DNA of 64,000 nucleotides from NCBI RefSeq assembly GCF_003070865.1, contig NZ_CP026948.1:930001-994000 (forward strand). The letters are read 5' to 3'. The number at the start of each line of letters is the position of its first letter. Within the stretch, counting starts at the first letter, position 1. Origin of the DNA: Corynebacterium liangguodongii. Its GTDB lineage: Bacteria; Actinomycetota; Actinomycetes; Mycobacteriales; Mycobacteriaceae. The position numbers and the translations under genes were made by a program. The notes under the pieces were generated by a model. It was not told the DNA's origin. It worked only from the letters and a program-made list of their open reading frames with translations, and did no database searches. Positions 10,002 through 20,207 of the stretch are shown here, one piece after another.

Positions 10002-10049
10002 TAGACCACTTGGATCACTTCTACTTAAGGAAGGGAGGGCAGTAACACC

Positions 10050-11024
10050 ATGGCAACACTTCGCGAATTGCGCGACCGGATCCGGTCCGTGAACTCCACG
10101 AAGAAGATCACCAAGGCCCAGGAGTTGATCGCGACATCGCAGATCACCAAGGCCCAGCAGCGCGTCGAGGCGGCCAAGCCGTACGCAGACGAGATGCAAC
10201 GAGTCATGGAACGCCTCGCGGCCGCGAGCTCCCTCGACCACCCCATGCTCCACGAGCGTGAAAACGGTCGGGTCGCGGCGATCCTCGTGGTCACCTCGGA
10301 TCGCGGTATGGCTGGCGGCTACAACCACAACGTGTTGAAGAAGGCCGCCGAGCTCGAGCGCATGCTTACCGACGCCGGCTACGAGGTTGTCCGCTACGTC
10401 ACCGGCGGCAAGGGCGTGACACACTACAAGTTCCGCAGCCAGGAGATCGCCGGGGCGTGGACCGGGTGGTCCCAGCAGCCGACGTGGAAGGACACCCACG
10501 ACGTACGCACCCACATCGTCGATGGCTTCCTCGCCGGTTCTGACTCGACGGTGCAGTGGCGCGAAGGCGTCAACGCGCCCGAGGGCCAGGCCGTCCGCGG
10601 CTTCGATCAGGTCCACGTTGTCTACACGGAGTTCGTCTCCATGCTCGCGCAGGAAGCGGTTGTCCACCAGCTGCTCCCGATCGAGCCGGTGCTCGAGGAG
10701 TTCACCTACGAGCAAGAGGATCTCTTGACGACGTCTGGTGAGGTCGCCCCGGACATGGAGTTCGAGCCGGATGCCGATACCTTGATGGAGAAGCTTCTTC
10801 CGGCCTACGTCTCCAGGACGCTCTACTCGATGTTCTTGGAGTCCTCCGCCTCGGAATCGGCGTCTCGCCGCACCGCAATGAAGAACGCGACCGACAACGC
10901 GACGGAGTTGGCCAACAACCTCTCGCGTGAGGCTAACCAAGCCCGTCAGGCACAAATCACCCAGGAAATCACCGAGATTATCGGCGGCGCTGGCGCGCTG
11001 GCCGATAGTGGAGAAAGTGACTAA
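10050..11024 (+). CDS. atpG: ATP synthase F1 subunit gamma
   Basis: This 324-residue central shaft rotates inside alpha3beta3. Both terminal coiled-coil helices are recognisable: the N-terminal RELRDRIRSVNSTKKITKA and the C-terminal RRTAMKNATDNATELANNL. The central Rossmann part begins VAAILVVTSDRGMAGGYN. The ribosome site AAGGAAGGGAGGG just upstream is very strong. An insert around residues 160-180 (SDSTVQWREGVNAPEGQAVR) resembles the actinobacterial gamma loop. Confidence 0.96.
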   Translation: MATLRELRDRIRSVNSTKKITKAQELIATSQITKAQQRVEAAKPYADEMQRVMERLAAASSLDHPMLHERENGRVAAILVVTSDRGMAGGYNHNVLKKAAELERMLTDAGYEVVRYVTGGKGVTHYKFRSQEIAGAWTGWSQQPTWKDTHDVRTHIVDGFLAGSDSTVQWREGVNAPEGQAVRGFDQVHVVYTEFVSMLAQEAVVHQLLPIEPVLEEFTYEQEDLLTTSGEVAPDMEFEPDADTLMEKLLPAYVSRTLYSMFLESSASESASRRTAMKNATDNATELANNLSREANQARQAQITQEITEIIGGAGALADSGESD

Positions 11025-12536
<1,512 letters not shown>

Positions 12537-12545
12537 GAGGGGGAT

Positions 12546-12917
12546 ATGGCTGACATCACCGTGCAACTGGTCTCTGTTGACCGCATGATCTGGACCGGTC
12601 AGGCCAGCATCGTCACCGCGCAGACCACCGAGGGTGAGATCGGCATCCTGCCGGGCCACGAGCCCCTCCTTGGCCAGCTCAAGGACAACGGCGTTGTCAC
12701 GATCAACCCGGTGGACGGCGAGCGCATCATCGCCGCGGTGCAGGGAGGCTTCCTCTCTGTCGTGGGCGATAAGGTCACCATCCTGGCGGACTGGGCGGTT
12801 TTATCCGACGAGGTCAATTCCTCCGAGGCGGAATCCAACGCGAGCCAGGACGACGACGAGTTGAGCAAGTGGCGCGGGCAGGCAGAGCTTGCCGCGGTGC
12901 GCCGCGCGGGCAACTAG
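12546..12917 (+). CDS. atpC: ATP synthase F1 subunit epsilon
   Basis: The 123-residue product is the regulatory rotor subunit. Its N-terminal beta sandwich is recognisable from the signatures [16 protein letters not shown] and [18 protein letters not shown]. The C-terminal helical part is short and acidic, as in other corynebacteria. Start and ribosome site (AGGAGGGG) lie directly behind atpD. An intrinsic terminator follows at 12938-12984, closing the operon. Confidence 0.96.
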   Translation: MADITVQLVSVDRMIWTGQASIVTAQTTEGEIGILPGHEPLLGQLKDNGVVTINPVDGERIIAAVQGGFLSVVGDKVTILADWAVLSDEVNSSEAESNASQDDDELSKWRGQAELAAVRRAGN

Positions 12918-12937
12918 CCGCCACCCCCCCCTTGAGA

Positions 12938-12984
12938 GGGGCTGTGTTTCTACCGCTGCGGCGGTGGGGGCGCAGCCCCTTTTG
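12938..12984 (+). terminator. intrinsic terminator of the atp operon
   Basis: AGGGGCTG (12938-12945) pairs with CAGCCCCT (12974-12981), and the right arm runs into TTTT (12981-12984). A smaller GC hairpin sits in the loop. It begins 20 nt after the atpC stop. Confidence 0.85.
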
Positions 12985-13085
12985 CGGTTTTCTCACTCAT
13001 TCCCGGAATGTACAATGAGACAAACACGCCTTCGCAGGTGGGAGGGCTTTATCTTCACCGGAGTTTGACAGGCAGGAGTGGACGC

Positions 13086-13562
13086 ATGGAGGTTTTTGGC
13101 CTTGTGTTCGTTGTCGCTGTCGCGGCTGTGGTCGCGGTGGGGGCGGCCGCGCTGTGGCGCTTCTCCACGCTGCGCAACACCGGCTCGCAGGGCCTGATGC
13201 GCAGGCTGCCTGCCGAGGACGTACACGGCTGGCGCCACGGCGTGTTTCGGTATAGCGAGGAGCAGTTGAAGTTCTACAAGCTGCGCTCCTTGTCTTTCAC
13301 CTGCGATGCCGCGGTGAATCGGCGGGGCAGCTCCATCGAGGGTTTCCGTGAGCTCTCTGCGGCCGAGCGGGAGTTCATACCCGGCGTTGATCGCGTCGTC
13401 GTGCTGAGCACCGGCGCGGCTCGCTACGAGCTCGCCAGCGATAGCCGGGCGCAGATGGCGTTGGTGTCCTGGATCGAATCCGCGCCGAGCACGCGCTCCG
13501 TGCGTAGCGACGCCAAAGGGGCGCAACCCCGCGCCGCCCAGCGCCGTGTGCACCGCCCGTAA
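13086..13562 (+). CDS. DUF2550 membrane-anchored protein
   Basis: The 158-residue product begins with one membrane segment (EVFGLVFVVAVAAVVAVGAAALW), followed by a domain with WRHGVFRYSEEQLKFYKLRS. This matches the DUF2550 proteins encoded just after atpC in corynebacteria and mycobacteria; function is unknown. I chose ATG 13086 behind GGCAGGAG. An in-frame ATG at 13008 would add 26 implausible residues and overlaps a likely promoter (TACAAT at 13011-13016). The atp terminator upstream shows that it is transcribed separately. Confidence 0.85.
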   Translation: MEVFGLVFVVAVAAVVAVGAAALWRFSTLRNTGSQGLMRRLPAEDVHGWRHGVFRYSEEQLKFYKLRSLSFTCDAAVNRRGSSIEGFRELSAAEREFIPGVDRVVVLSTGAARYELASDSRAQMALVSWIESAPSTRSVRSDAKGAQPRAAQRRVHRP

Positions 13563-13573
13563 GCGCGGGGTTG

Positions 13574-13579
13574 TAGCCT
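13574..13579 (+). promoter_or_regulatory. -10 element of nucS (leaderless)
   Basis: TAGCCT is followed by exactly 7 nt and then the ATG at 13587, so the nucS mRNA probably starts at its start codon. Confidence 0.6.
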
Positions 13580-13586
13580 ATTACCC

Positions 13587-14279
13587 ATGCGTCTCGTCAT
13601 CGCCCGGTGCTCCGTGGACTACGTCGGCCGCCTCGACGCGCACCTGCCGTCGGCGCGGCGGCTCATCATGGTCAAGGCCGATGGTTCGGTCTCCATTCAC
13701 GCGGACGACCGCGCCTACAAGCCGTTGAACTGGATGACCCCGCCGTGCTCGATGCGGGAAGAGCCCGTGGTGGATGTGGATGGCGAGGACACGGGCGCGC
13801 AGCTGTGGATCGTCGAGAACCACAAGGGCGAGCAGCTGCGCATCACCTTAGAGGACGTCGTCAGTGAGACCGAGGTGGAGCTCGGCCCGGATCCCGGCTT
13901 GGTCAAGGACGGGGTGGAGGCGCACCTGCAAGAGCTTCTCGCCGAGCACATTGAGACGCTTGGCCGCGGTTATACCCTCGTGCGCCGGGAATACCCCACG
14001 GCGATCGGCCCGATCGACATCCTCGCCCGCGACGAGAGCGGTGCGACAGTGGCGGTGGAGGTCAAGCGCCGCGGGGGGATCGACGGGGTGGAGCAGCTCA
14101 CCCGCTACGTCGACCTGCTCAACCGCGACGACCTGCTCCGGCCCGTCCGCGGGGTCTTTGCCGCCCAGGAGATCAAGCCGCAGGCCCGCACGCTCGCGCT
14201 CGATCGGGGGTTCGAGTGCCTCGTGCTCGACTACGACGAGCTGCGCGGGATAGAGTCCGACGAGCTGCGCCTATTTTAG
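13587..14279 (+). CDS. nucS: mismatch-specific endonuclease NucS (EndoMS)
   Basis: The 230-residue product matches NucS/EndoMS, which cleaves both strands at G-T, G-G and T-T mismatches and provides the MutS/MutL-independent mismatch repair of actinobacteria. The N-terminal domain ([20 protein letters not shown]) is followed by the nuclease core with [11 protein letters not shown] and [10 protein letters not shown], supplying the Asp, Glu and Lys of the active site. The last residues, ELRLF, fit a beta-clamp-binding tail. It is probably leaderless. Confidence 0.93.
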   Translation: MRLVIARCSVDYVGRLDAHLPSARRLIMVKADGSVSIHADDRAYKPLNWMTPPCSMREEPVVDVDGEDTGAQLWIVENHKGEQLRITLEDVVSETEVELGPDPGLVKDGVEAHLQELLAEHIETLGRGYTLVRREYPTAIGPIDILARDESGATVAVEVKRRGGIDGVEQLTRYVDLLNRDDLLRPVRGVFAAQEIKPQARTLALDRGFECLVLDYDELRGIESDELRLF

Positions 14280-14293
14280 GGGGGATAGGGGAG

Positions 14294-14581
14294 ATGCCGA
14301 GGAGGAATAGGCGGTCGAACATCACCGCGTCCTACGTGCTGCCGAGGGATGGCTCGAGCTTCATCGGCACCCAGGAGGTGAGCGGGCCGCGGTGGGCGCG
14401 CGGGGAGACATACTGCATGCGGCTCATCGGGTCGTCTGCAGCGAAGAAGTTCTATGTCTGCCCGGGCTGCAACCACAATATCCCGCCCGGGGTGGCCCAC
14501 GTCGTCGCGTGGCCGCGGGATACGGTGCGCGGGGGAGAGGACAGAAGGCATTGGCACCGGCATTGCTGGGAGCGTCGCTAA
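14294..14581 (+). CDS. small Cys/His-rich protein next to nucS
   Basis: A 95-residue basic protein starts at ATG 14294, 14 nt after nucS. The C-terminal half has YVCPGCNHNIPPGVAH, then VVAWP and HWHRHCWERR. This CxxC-plus-HxHxHC pattern strongly suggests a bound zinc ion and resembles a treble-clef or HNH-type finger, although catalytic residues cannot be assigned. Similar small proteins are common in actinobacteria, often labelled ATP/GTP-binding without a P-loop; none is visible here. Its TAA stop doubles as the start of the next gene's -10 element. A role with NucS is only suggested by position. Confidence 0.75.
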   Translation: MPRRNRRSNITASYVLPRDGSSFIGTQEVSGPRWARGETYCMRLIGSSAAKKFYVCPGCNHNIPPGVAHVVAWPRDTVRGGEDRRHWHRHCWERR

Positions 14582-14584
14582 GCT
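14579..14584 (+). promoter_or_regulatory. -10 element embedded in a stop codon, upstream of the thiamine-binding-like gene
   Basis: TAAGCT begins with the TAA stop of the upstream 95-residue gene and ends exactly 7 nt before the ATG at 14592. Confidence 0.55.
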
Positions 14585-14591
14585 AGATGCC

Positions 14592-14924
14592 ATGATTGCC
14601 GCGTTTTCGGTCGCGCCGACGACCACAGATAACCCCCGTGCAGAGATGTCCGCCGCCGTCGCCCGCGCGGTGCGCGTCGTGCGGGAATCCGGTCTGCCGA
14701 ACGAGACCACGGCGATGTTTACCACCATCGAGGGCGAGTGGGACGAGGTGATGGACGTGATCAAGCGCGCGACCCGCGCCGTCGAGGAGGTCGCGCCGCG
14801 GGTCGCCCTCGTGATCAAGGCAGATATCAGGCCCGGGCACGACAACATGCTCACCGCGAAGATGGAATCCCTCAACAAGCACCTTGGCGAGCACCCCGCC
14901 GAGCACACAGACAACGATCTTTAA
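14592..14924 (+). CDS. MTH1187/YkoF-type thiamine-binding-like protein
   Basis: The 110-residue product has the MTH1187 family pattern: an N-terminal strand IAAFSVAPTT, SAAVARAVRVVRESGLP, TTIEGEWDEVMDVIKRA and VALVIKADIRPGHDNML. The family has a ferredoxin-like fold, and some members bind thiamine. No pathway context is visible here, so the ligand is unproven. The ATG follows a leaderless-type -10 by 7 nt. The next gene starts 12 nt after its stop, behind AAGGAG. Confidence 0.8.
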   Translation: MIAAFSVAPTTTDNPRAEMSAAVARAVRVVRESGLPNETTAMFTTIEGEWDEVMDVIKRATRAVEEVAPRVALVIKADIRPGHDNMLTAKMESLNKHLGEHPAEHTDNDL

Positions 14925-14936
14925 GGAGTAGCAACC

Positions 14937-15785
14937 ATGACTCAGGGCCCCAATGAGCGCGGAGCGGTAGACCTCGGCGCGGTAGGCGCTACTGCCGGGC
15001 AGCGACCAAGCGCGGGCGGCGGCTTCGCCGGGTTTATCTCTGCCACGGCGTCGAACGTCGAAGAGGAGGTGTTGCGCTACTCCGCGAAGATCCCAGTGGT
15101 GGTGCTCGTGGGCACCGACCGTTCGCCCGAGTCCGTGCAGCTCAAGGCTACGTTCGAGGAGCTCGCACGCGACCAGCGCGCCTTCCGCGTGGCCTACGTC
15201 GACGCCGATTCAGCCCCGGCGGTGGCGCAGATGTTCGGGGTCAGGGCGCTGCCGACAGCAATCGCCGTCGCGGCGGGCAGGCCGGTGACGAGCTTCGAGG
15301 GCAACCAGCCCGCGGCCCAGCTGAGCCAGTGGGTGGACGCCCTTGTCTCGCAGATCGGCCCACAGCTCGCCGGCCTCGGCGAGGAGGACGGCGCGGAGCA
15401 GGCGGAGGAGACCGACCCGCGTTTCGAGGCCGCGGCGGAGGCCCTCGAGCGCGCAGATTTCGCCGCCGCGAGGGCGATCTACGATGATATCTTGGCCGCT
15501 GAGCCGAAAAACGCCGAGGCGAAGCGCGCACGTGCGATGGTTGCCGTGCTCGAGCGGGTCCACGAGCGCGGGGCGAGCCAGCCGGAGGGGGTGGAGGCCA
15601 CCCTCGCCGCGGCGGACGATGACGTCGCCCGTGGGGAGCCCGAGCGCGCGTTCGACCTCTTGCTCGAGCTGGTGCGCACAGAGCCGCGCGCGAAGGAGCG
15701 CCTCCTCGAGCTCTTCGAGGCCTACGAGCCGGGCGATCGCCGGGTCATCGCGGCGCGCACCCGGCTGGCCTCGGCGCTGTTCTAG
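14937..15785 (+). CDS. thioredoxin-like/TPR protein (YbbN/CnoX-like)
   Basis: The 282-residue product has a thioredoxin fold (about residues 30-135: KIPVVVLVGTDRSPESVQLK, VDADSAPAVAQMFGVRALPT), then an acidic linker and TPR-like helices (EALERADFAAARAIYDDIL, AEPKNAEAKRARA). The position of the CxxC active site holds TDRSPES, so it cannot do dithiol exchange. This matches YbbN/CnoX-type co-chaperones, which hold unfolding proteins for chaperones. Its stop is 2 nt from the convergent glgB stop. Confidence 0.82.
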   Translation: MTQGPNERGAVDLGAVGATAGQRPSAGGGFAGFISATASNVEEEVLRYSAKIPVVVLVGTDRSPESVQLKATFEELARDQRAFRVAYVDADSAPAVAQMFGVRALPTAIAVAAGRPVTSFEGNQPAAQLSQWVDALVSQIGPQLAGLGEEDGAEQAEETDPRFEAAAEALERADFAAARAIYDDILAAEPKNAEAKRARAMVAVLERVHERGASQPEGVEATLAAADDDVARGEPERAFDLLLELVRTEPRAKERLLELFEAYEPGDRRVIAARTRLASALF

Positions 15786-15787
15786 CT

Positions 15788-17986
15788 CTAGCGCATGAGC
15801 GTGTAGTACTGCACGCTCATGGCCGGCACGTGCAGCGTGACTGACTGCTCGAAGTTATCCCACTCGACGGGCTCGGTGTGGACGGTGCACGGTAGGTCGT
15901 TGTCGGCGCCGCCGTAGATTCCGGCGTCGGTGTTGATCACGAGCTGCCAGTTGCCCGCCTCGGGAAGGCCCAGGCGGTAGCCGAGGTGGGATGCGCCGGA
16001 GAGGTTCACCACCGCGAGCAGCGGCTGGCCGTCCACGCCCCAGCGTACGTAGGCAAGAATGTTGTGCTCGTGGTCGTCCCCCTTGACCCATTGGAACCCC
16101 ATGGGGGTGTTGTCCTGGCTAAACATCGCCGGGGTATCCCGGTAGACGCGGTTGAGGTCGCGCACGAGGCGCATGATGCCGCGGTGGTAGGCGCCCTCTC
16201 CCTCGCCGGCGATGTTGTCCCAGTTGACCGAGTGCGCCTCGTCCCATTCGGTGGTTTGGCCCCACTCGCAGCCCATGAACATCAGCTGCTTTCCGGGGTG
16301 GGAGAACATGTAGCCGAACAGCGCACGGATCCCGGCCGCCTTGTTCCAGGCGTCGCCAGGCATGCGCTGCCACAGCGAGCCCTTACCGTGCACGACTTCG
16401 TCGTGCGAAAACGGCAGAACGTAGGCCTCGGAGAACGCGTAGACCAGCGAAAACGTGATCTCGTTGTGGTGATACGAGCGGTGGATGGGGTCGAGGGAGA
16501 AGTACTCCAAGGTGTCGTTCATCCACCCCATGTTCCACTTCAGGGAAAACCCGAGCCCTTCCGCAGAGGTCTGCGCAGTCACGCCCGGCCATGCGGTCGA
16601 CTCCTCGGCGATGGTGATCACCCCGGGGTGGCTGCGCTGCACCGTCGCGTTGGTCTCCTGCAAGAAGCGCACGGCATCCCAGTTCTCCCGGCCGCCCTGG
16701 CTATTGGGCAGCCACTCCCCGGGGTTGCGGGAGTAATCGAGGTAGAGCATGGAGGCCACCGCGTCGACGCGCAAGCCGTCCAAGTGGAACTCCTCGCACC
16801 AATACAAGGCGTTGGCGACGAGGAAGTTGCGCACCTCGTTGCGGCCGAAGTCGAACACGTAGGTGCCCCAGTCCTTCTGCTCGCCGCGGCGCCAGTCGGG
16901 GTGTTCGTAGAGCGCGGTGCCGTCGAAACGCCCGAGCGCCCAGGCGTCTTTGGGGAAGTGCGCGGGCACCCAGTCGACGATGACGCCGATGCCGTGCAGG
17001 TGCAGCTCGTCAACAAGAGCCCGGAACTCGTCCGGGCTGCCCCACCGCGCGCTCGGCGCGTAGTACCCGGTGACCTGGTAGCCCCAGGAGCCACCGAAGG
17101 GGTGCTCGGCGACGGGGAGGAACTCGACGTGGGTAAAACCACCCTCCACGAGGTAGGGCACGAGTTCTTCCTTCAGCGAGGCGTAGTTCGAGCCCTGCTT
17201 CCACGAGCCGATGTGGCACTCGTAGACGCTCATGGGGGCGTTTTTCGCATCCAGCCCCACGCGCCTGGCCATCCAGTCGTGATCACGCCACGTATACGTG
17301 CTCTGCGCGGCGACGACAGAGACGGTCTCCGGCGGGGCGAGCGTCTGCCGCGCCATCGGGTCGGCCTTGTCCACGCGCACCCCGTTGACATCGTGAATGG
17401 CGAACTTGTACGGCGTGCCCGCCTCGATGCCCGGGATGAAGACCTCCCACACGCCGGTCGACCCGAGCGTGCGCATCGGGTACTGGTTCGGGTTCCAATT
17501 GCAGAAGTCTCCGACCACCGCGACGCCTCGGGCGTTGGGCGCCCACACGGCAAAGGCCGTGCCGCTCACCTCGCCTAAGGCGGTGGTGTAGGTCTTCGGG
17601 TTGGCCCCTAAGACCTCCCAGAGCCTCTCGTGCCTGCCCTCGCTAATGAGGTGGAGGTCGAGGGAGCCAAGGGTGGGCAGGAAGTGGTAGCCGTCGGCGG
17701 TGGTGACCTCTTTGCCAAAGGGGTAGTGGACGGCGAGGCGGTAGTCGGGCGCGTGCTCGTCTTCAAGCCCGATGACCCAGATGTCGTCGCCGATAGGCGT
17801 CATCTCGCGCCGCTCGTTGTGGATGATGAGCTCGACCTTTACCGCCCCGAGCTGGCGGGTGCGCACGACCGATCCGGCCGATAAGCTGTGCCAGCCGTAG
17901 AAGTCGTGGGGCGCGTGGTGCTTGCATTGGATGAGGCGCGCGCGGTCCGCTTCCGGAATCGCAAGGTGTGTAGGTGTGCTCTCCAT
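15788..17986 (-). CDS. glgB: 1,4-alpha-glucan branching enzyme
   Basis: The 732-residue GH13 enzyme introduces alpha-1,6 branches into glycogen-type glucan. It has an N-terminal carbohydrate-binding region, the family signature GTAFAVWAPNARGVAVVGDF, the catalytic nucleophile in DGLRVDAVASMLYLDY, the acid/base Glu in ITIAEESTAWPGV, and FSHDEVVHGK. It lies 63 nt downstream of glgE on the same strand with its own ribosome site (GAAGGACC). With GlgE it forms the maltose-1-phosphate route, in which GlgE extends linear chains and GlgB branches them. Confidence 0.96.
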   Translation of the reverse strand: MESTPTHLAIPEADRARLIQCKHHAPHDFYGWHSLSAGSVVRTRQLGAVKVELIIHNERREMTPIGDDIWVIGLEDEHAPDYRLAVHYPFGKEVTTADGYHFLPTLGSLDLHLISEGRHERLWEVLGANPKTYTTALGEVSGTAFAVWAPNARGVAVVGDFCNWNPNQYPMRTLGSTGVWEVFIPGIEAGTPYKFAIHDVNGVRVDKADPMARQTLAPPETVSVVAAQSTYTWRDHDWMARRVGLDAKNAPMSVYECHIGSWKQGSNYASLKEELVPYLVEGGFTHVEFLPVAEHPFGGSWGYQVTGYYAPSARWGSPDEFRALVDELHLHGIGVIVDWVPAHFPKDAWALGRFDGTALYEHPDWRRGEQKDWGTYVFDFGRNEVRNFLVANALYWCEEFHLDGLRVDAVASMLYLDYSRNPGEWLPNSQGGRENWDAVRFLQETNATVQRSHPGVITIAEESTAWPGVTAQTSAEGLGFSLKWNMGWMNDTLEYFSLDPIHRSYHHNEITFSLVYAFSEAYVLPFSHDEVVHGKGSLWQRMPGDAWNKAAGIRALFGYMFSHPGKQLMFMGCEWGQTTEWDEAHSVNWDNIAGEGEGAYHRGIMRLVRDLNRVYRDTPAMFSQDNTPMGFQWVKGDDHEHNILAYVRWGVDGQPLLAVVNLSGASHLGYRLGLPEAGNWQLVINTDAGIYGGADNDLPCTVHTEPVEWDNFEQSVTLHVPAMSVQYYTLMR

Positions 17987-18049
17987 GGTGGTCCTTCGCA
18001 GGGGGTGGCTTGAGGGGGATACGCTTATGAGGTAAAACGCTACCGATTT

Positions 18050-20074
18050 TTATGGGCGGTAGTCGTGGTCAGGGATGGCGCGGAAGGCGAGCGACGCGCG
18101 CAGCCGCTTATCGACGTCCGGCAGCCTAAAGATGTGAGCCACGTTCGCCTCCGGTACCAACCGCACGAAGTTATCCGTGCTCCACGTGTAGTCGGCGCCC
18201 GTGACAAGGTCGTGGACGGGGTAGCTCTCCCCGGCGCCGACGCCGATGGCCTCGGCGTCTATGCGCACCATCGCTTCCTGGGTGGCCCAGGGGTCGAGGT
18301 TGACCACGACTAACACGGCGTTGCCGCTGACGGCATCGACCTTGGAGTAGGCCAGCACCTGGTCGTTGGAGGCGTCGTGGAAGTGCAGCTGACGAAGCTG
18401 CTGGAGCGCGGGGTTGCCGCGGCGGATCGCGTTGAGCAGGGTGAGGTAGGGCTCCAAGGATTCACCCCGGCCGAGCGCGGCGGCGAAGTCGCGGGGGCGC
18501 AGCTCGTATTTCTCCGAGTCCATGTATTCCTCGGAATCCGGTGCGACGGGGACGTTTTCGTAGAGCTCGAAGCCGGAGTAGACGCCCCACAGCGGGCTCA
18601 GCGTGGCGGCGAGGGTGGCGCGGATGGCAAACGCCGCCTTCCCGCCGGTGACGAGGGAGGCGTGCAGGATGTCGGGGGTGTTGACGAAGAGGTTGGGGCG
18701 TGAGACGTCGGCGACATCGACGAGCAGGCCGGCGAAGTCGATGAGCTCCGCCTTGGAGGTCTTCCACGTGAAGTGCGTATACGACTGGGAAAAGCCGGCC
18801 TTGGATAGGCCGAACATGCGCGGGGGACGGGTAAAGGCCTCGGCGAGGAAGATGACCTCGGGGTTCGTCTCGTGGACGGCGTTGATGAGCCAGTGCCAGA
18901 AGTTCACCGGCTTGGTGTGCGGGTTGTCCACGCGGAAGGTCTTGATCCCCAGGCCCACCCAGTACATCAGCACCCGGTAGATCTCCGCGTAGACGCCTTC
19001 GGGGTCGTTGTCGAAGTTGATGGGGTAGATGTCCTGGTACTTCTTTGGCGGGTTCTCCGCATAGGCGATGGTGCCGTCGTCAAGCACGGTGAAGAACTCC
19101 GGGTGCTCGCGTGCCCACGGGTGGTCGGGCGCGGCCTGGAGCGCGAAGTCGAGCGCGACCTCGAGGCCCAGCTCTCGGGCGTGGGAGAGCATGGCGAGGA
19201 ACTCTTCTTCGCCGCCGAGCAGAGGGTGGAAGGCGTCGTGGCCGCCGTCTGCCGAGCCGACCGCCCACGGCGATCCCACGTCCTGCGGATCGGGCGTGAG
19301 CGTGTTGTTGCGGCCCTTGCGGTTGACCTCGCCGATGGGGTGGATCGGCGGGAAGTAGACGGTGTCGAAGCCCATCGCGGCGACCCGATCGAGGGCCTTC
19401 GAGGTCGTCTCCCACGTGCCGTGGATCGGGTTGCCCGCGGCGTCGCGCCCGCCGGTCGAGCGCGGGAAGAGCTCGTACCACGAGTTCACCAGCGCCTCGC
19501 GCCGCTCGACGAGGATCTCGCAGATCGGCCCGCGGGTGACCTGCTCGCGCAGCGGGTGCTCGGCGAGCACGTCGGTGACCTCTTTCGCCAGCCCGGCGTT
19601 GAGGCGGGTGGCCAGCGGCAATGAGGTGTCGCCAAGCGTGCTGCTCGCCTGGGAGAGGACCTCCGCGGCACCGGCGGGAGCGTTTGCCGCGGCGCGATCG
19701 AAGAGCTCCACGCCGTGCGCGATGTCGTTGGCCAGCTCGGCCTCCCCCTGCCCCGCGGCGAGCTTTTTGCTCACCGCGTTGCGCCAGGTCGCCATGACGT
19801 CACTCCAGGCGTCGACACGAAAACGCCACGTCCCCTCCACGTGCGGGACGATGAGCGCGTGGACGTAGTCCGGCCGGTAGACCTCTTGCTGCATCAAGGC
19901 CGCGCTGCGCGTCCCGTCGGGAGCCTCGGTGACGAGGGTGGCGGCCACCGCGTCGTGGCCCTCCCGCCAGACGAGTGCGGAGACGGGGACGACCTCGCCG
20001 ACGACGGCTTTGGCCGGCAGGGTGCGCCCGGATACCTGGGGGCGTACGTCATCAATTCCGAAGCGTCCAATCAT
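18050..20074 (-). CDS. glgE: alpha-1,4-glucan:maltose-1-phosphate maltosyltransferase
   Basis: This 674-residue GH13 enzyme adds maltosyl units from maltose-1-phosphate to alpha-glucans. The nucleophile Asp is in FRVDNPHTKPVNFWHW and the acid/base Glu in IFLAEAFTRPPRMF. The start MIGRFGIDDVRPQVSGR at 20074 is chosen because it begins the conserved N-terminal domain and is preceded by GGAG. The open frame continues upstream to about 20488 but overlaps the divergent ABC gene and has no family similarity. A -10 candidate TAGTGT lies on the minus strand at 20127-20132. Confidence 0.95.
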   Translation of the reverse strand: MIGRFGIDDVRPQVSGRTLPAKAVVGEVVPVSALVWREGHDAVAATLVTEAPDGTRSAALMQQEVYRPDYVHALIVPHVEGTWRFRVDAWSDVMATWRNAVSKKLAAGQGEAELANDIAHGVELFDRAAANAPAGAAEVLSQASSTLGDTSLPLATRLNAGLAKEVTDVLAEHPLREQVTRGPICEILVERREALVNSWYELFPRSTGGRDAAGNPIHGTWETTSKALDRVAAMGFDTVYFPPIHPIGEVNRKGRNNTLTPDPQDVGSPWAVGSADGGHDAFHPLLGGEEEFLAMLSHARELGLEVALDFALQAAPDHPWAREHPEFFTVLDDGTIAYAENPPKKYQDIYPINFDNDPEGVYAEIYRVLMYWVGLGIKTFRVDNPHTKPVNFWHWLINAVHETNPEVIFLAEAFTRPPRMFGLSKAGFSQSYTHFTWKTSKAELIDFAGLLVDVADVSRPNLFVNTPDILHASLVTGGKAAFAIRATLAATLSPLWGVYSGFELYENVPVAPDSEEYMDSEKYELRPRDFAAALGRGESLEPYLTLLNAIRRGNPALQQLRQLHFHDASNDQVLAYSKVDAVSGNAVLVVVNLDPWATQEAMVRIDAEAIGVGAGESYPVHDLVTGADYTWSTDNFVRLVPEANVAHIFRLPDVDKRLRASLAFRAIPDHDYRP

Positions 20075-20207
20075 GTGCTCCACATCCTTGGGTCGGGGGG
20101 CGGTGTGCGGCGTGGTATGCCTCCCCACACTAGCCACACAACCGCCAACCGTGCCGGGGGTTGGCGCGCTGCCACCCGGGCGGGCGGATTTAGTCCACAA
20201 TGGAGGG

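Noticed and set aside
8742..10955. Very long open frame on the minus strand across atpA and atpG (over 700 codons)
   Set aside because: It is antisense to two unmistakable genes, its residues are Leu/Arg/Gly/Val-biased with no family motif, and such mirror frames are expected opposite GC-rich coding sequence.
13008..13085. Upstream ATG for the DUF2550 gene at 13008
   Set aside because: The extra residues have no family support, and the segment overlaps a probable promoter TACAAT; ATG 13086 has a ribosome site and starts right at the membrane helix.
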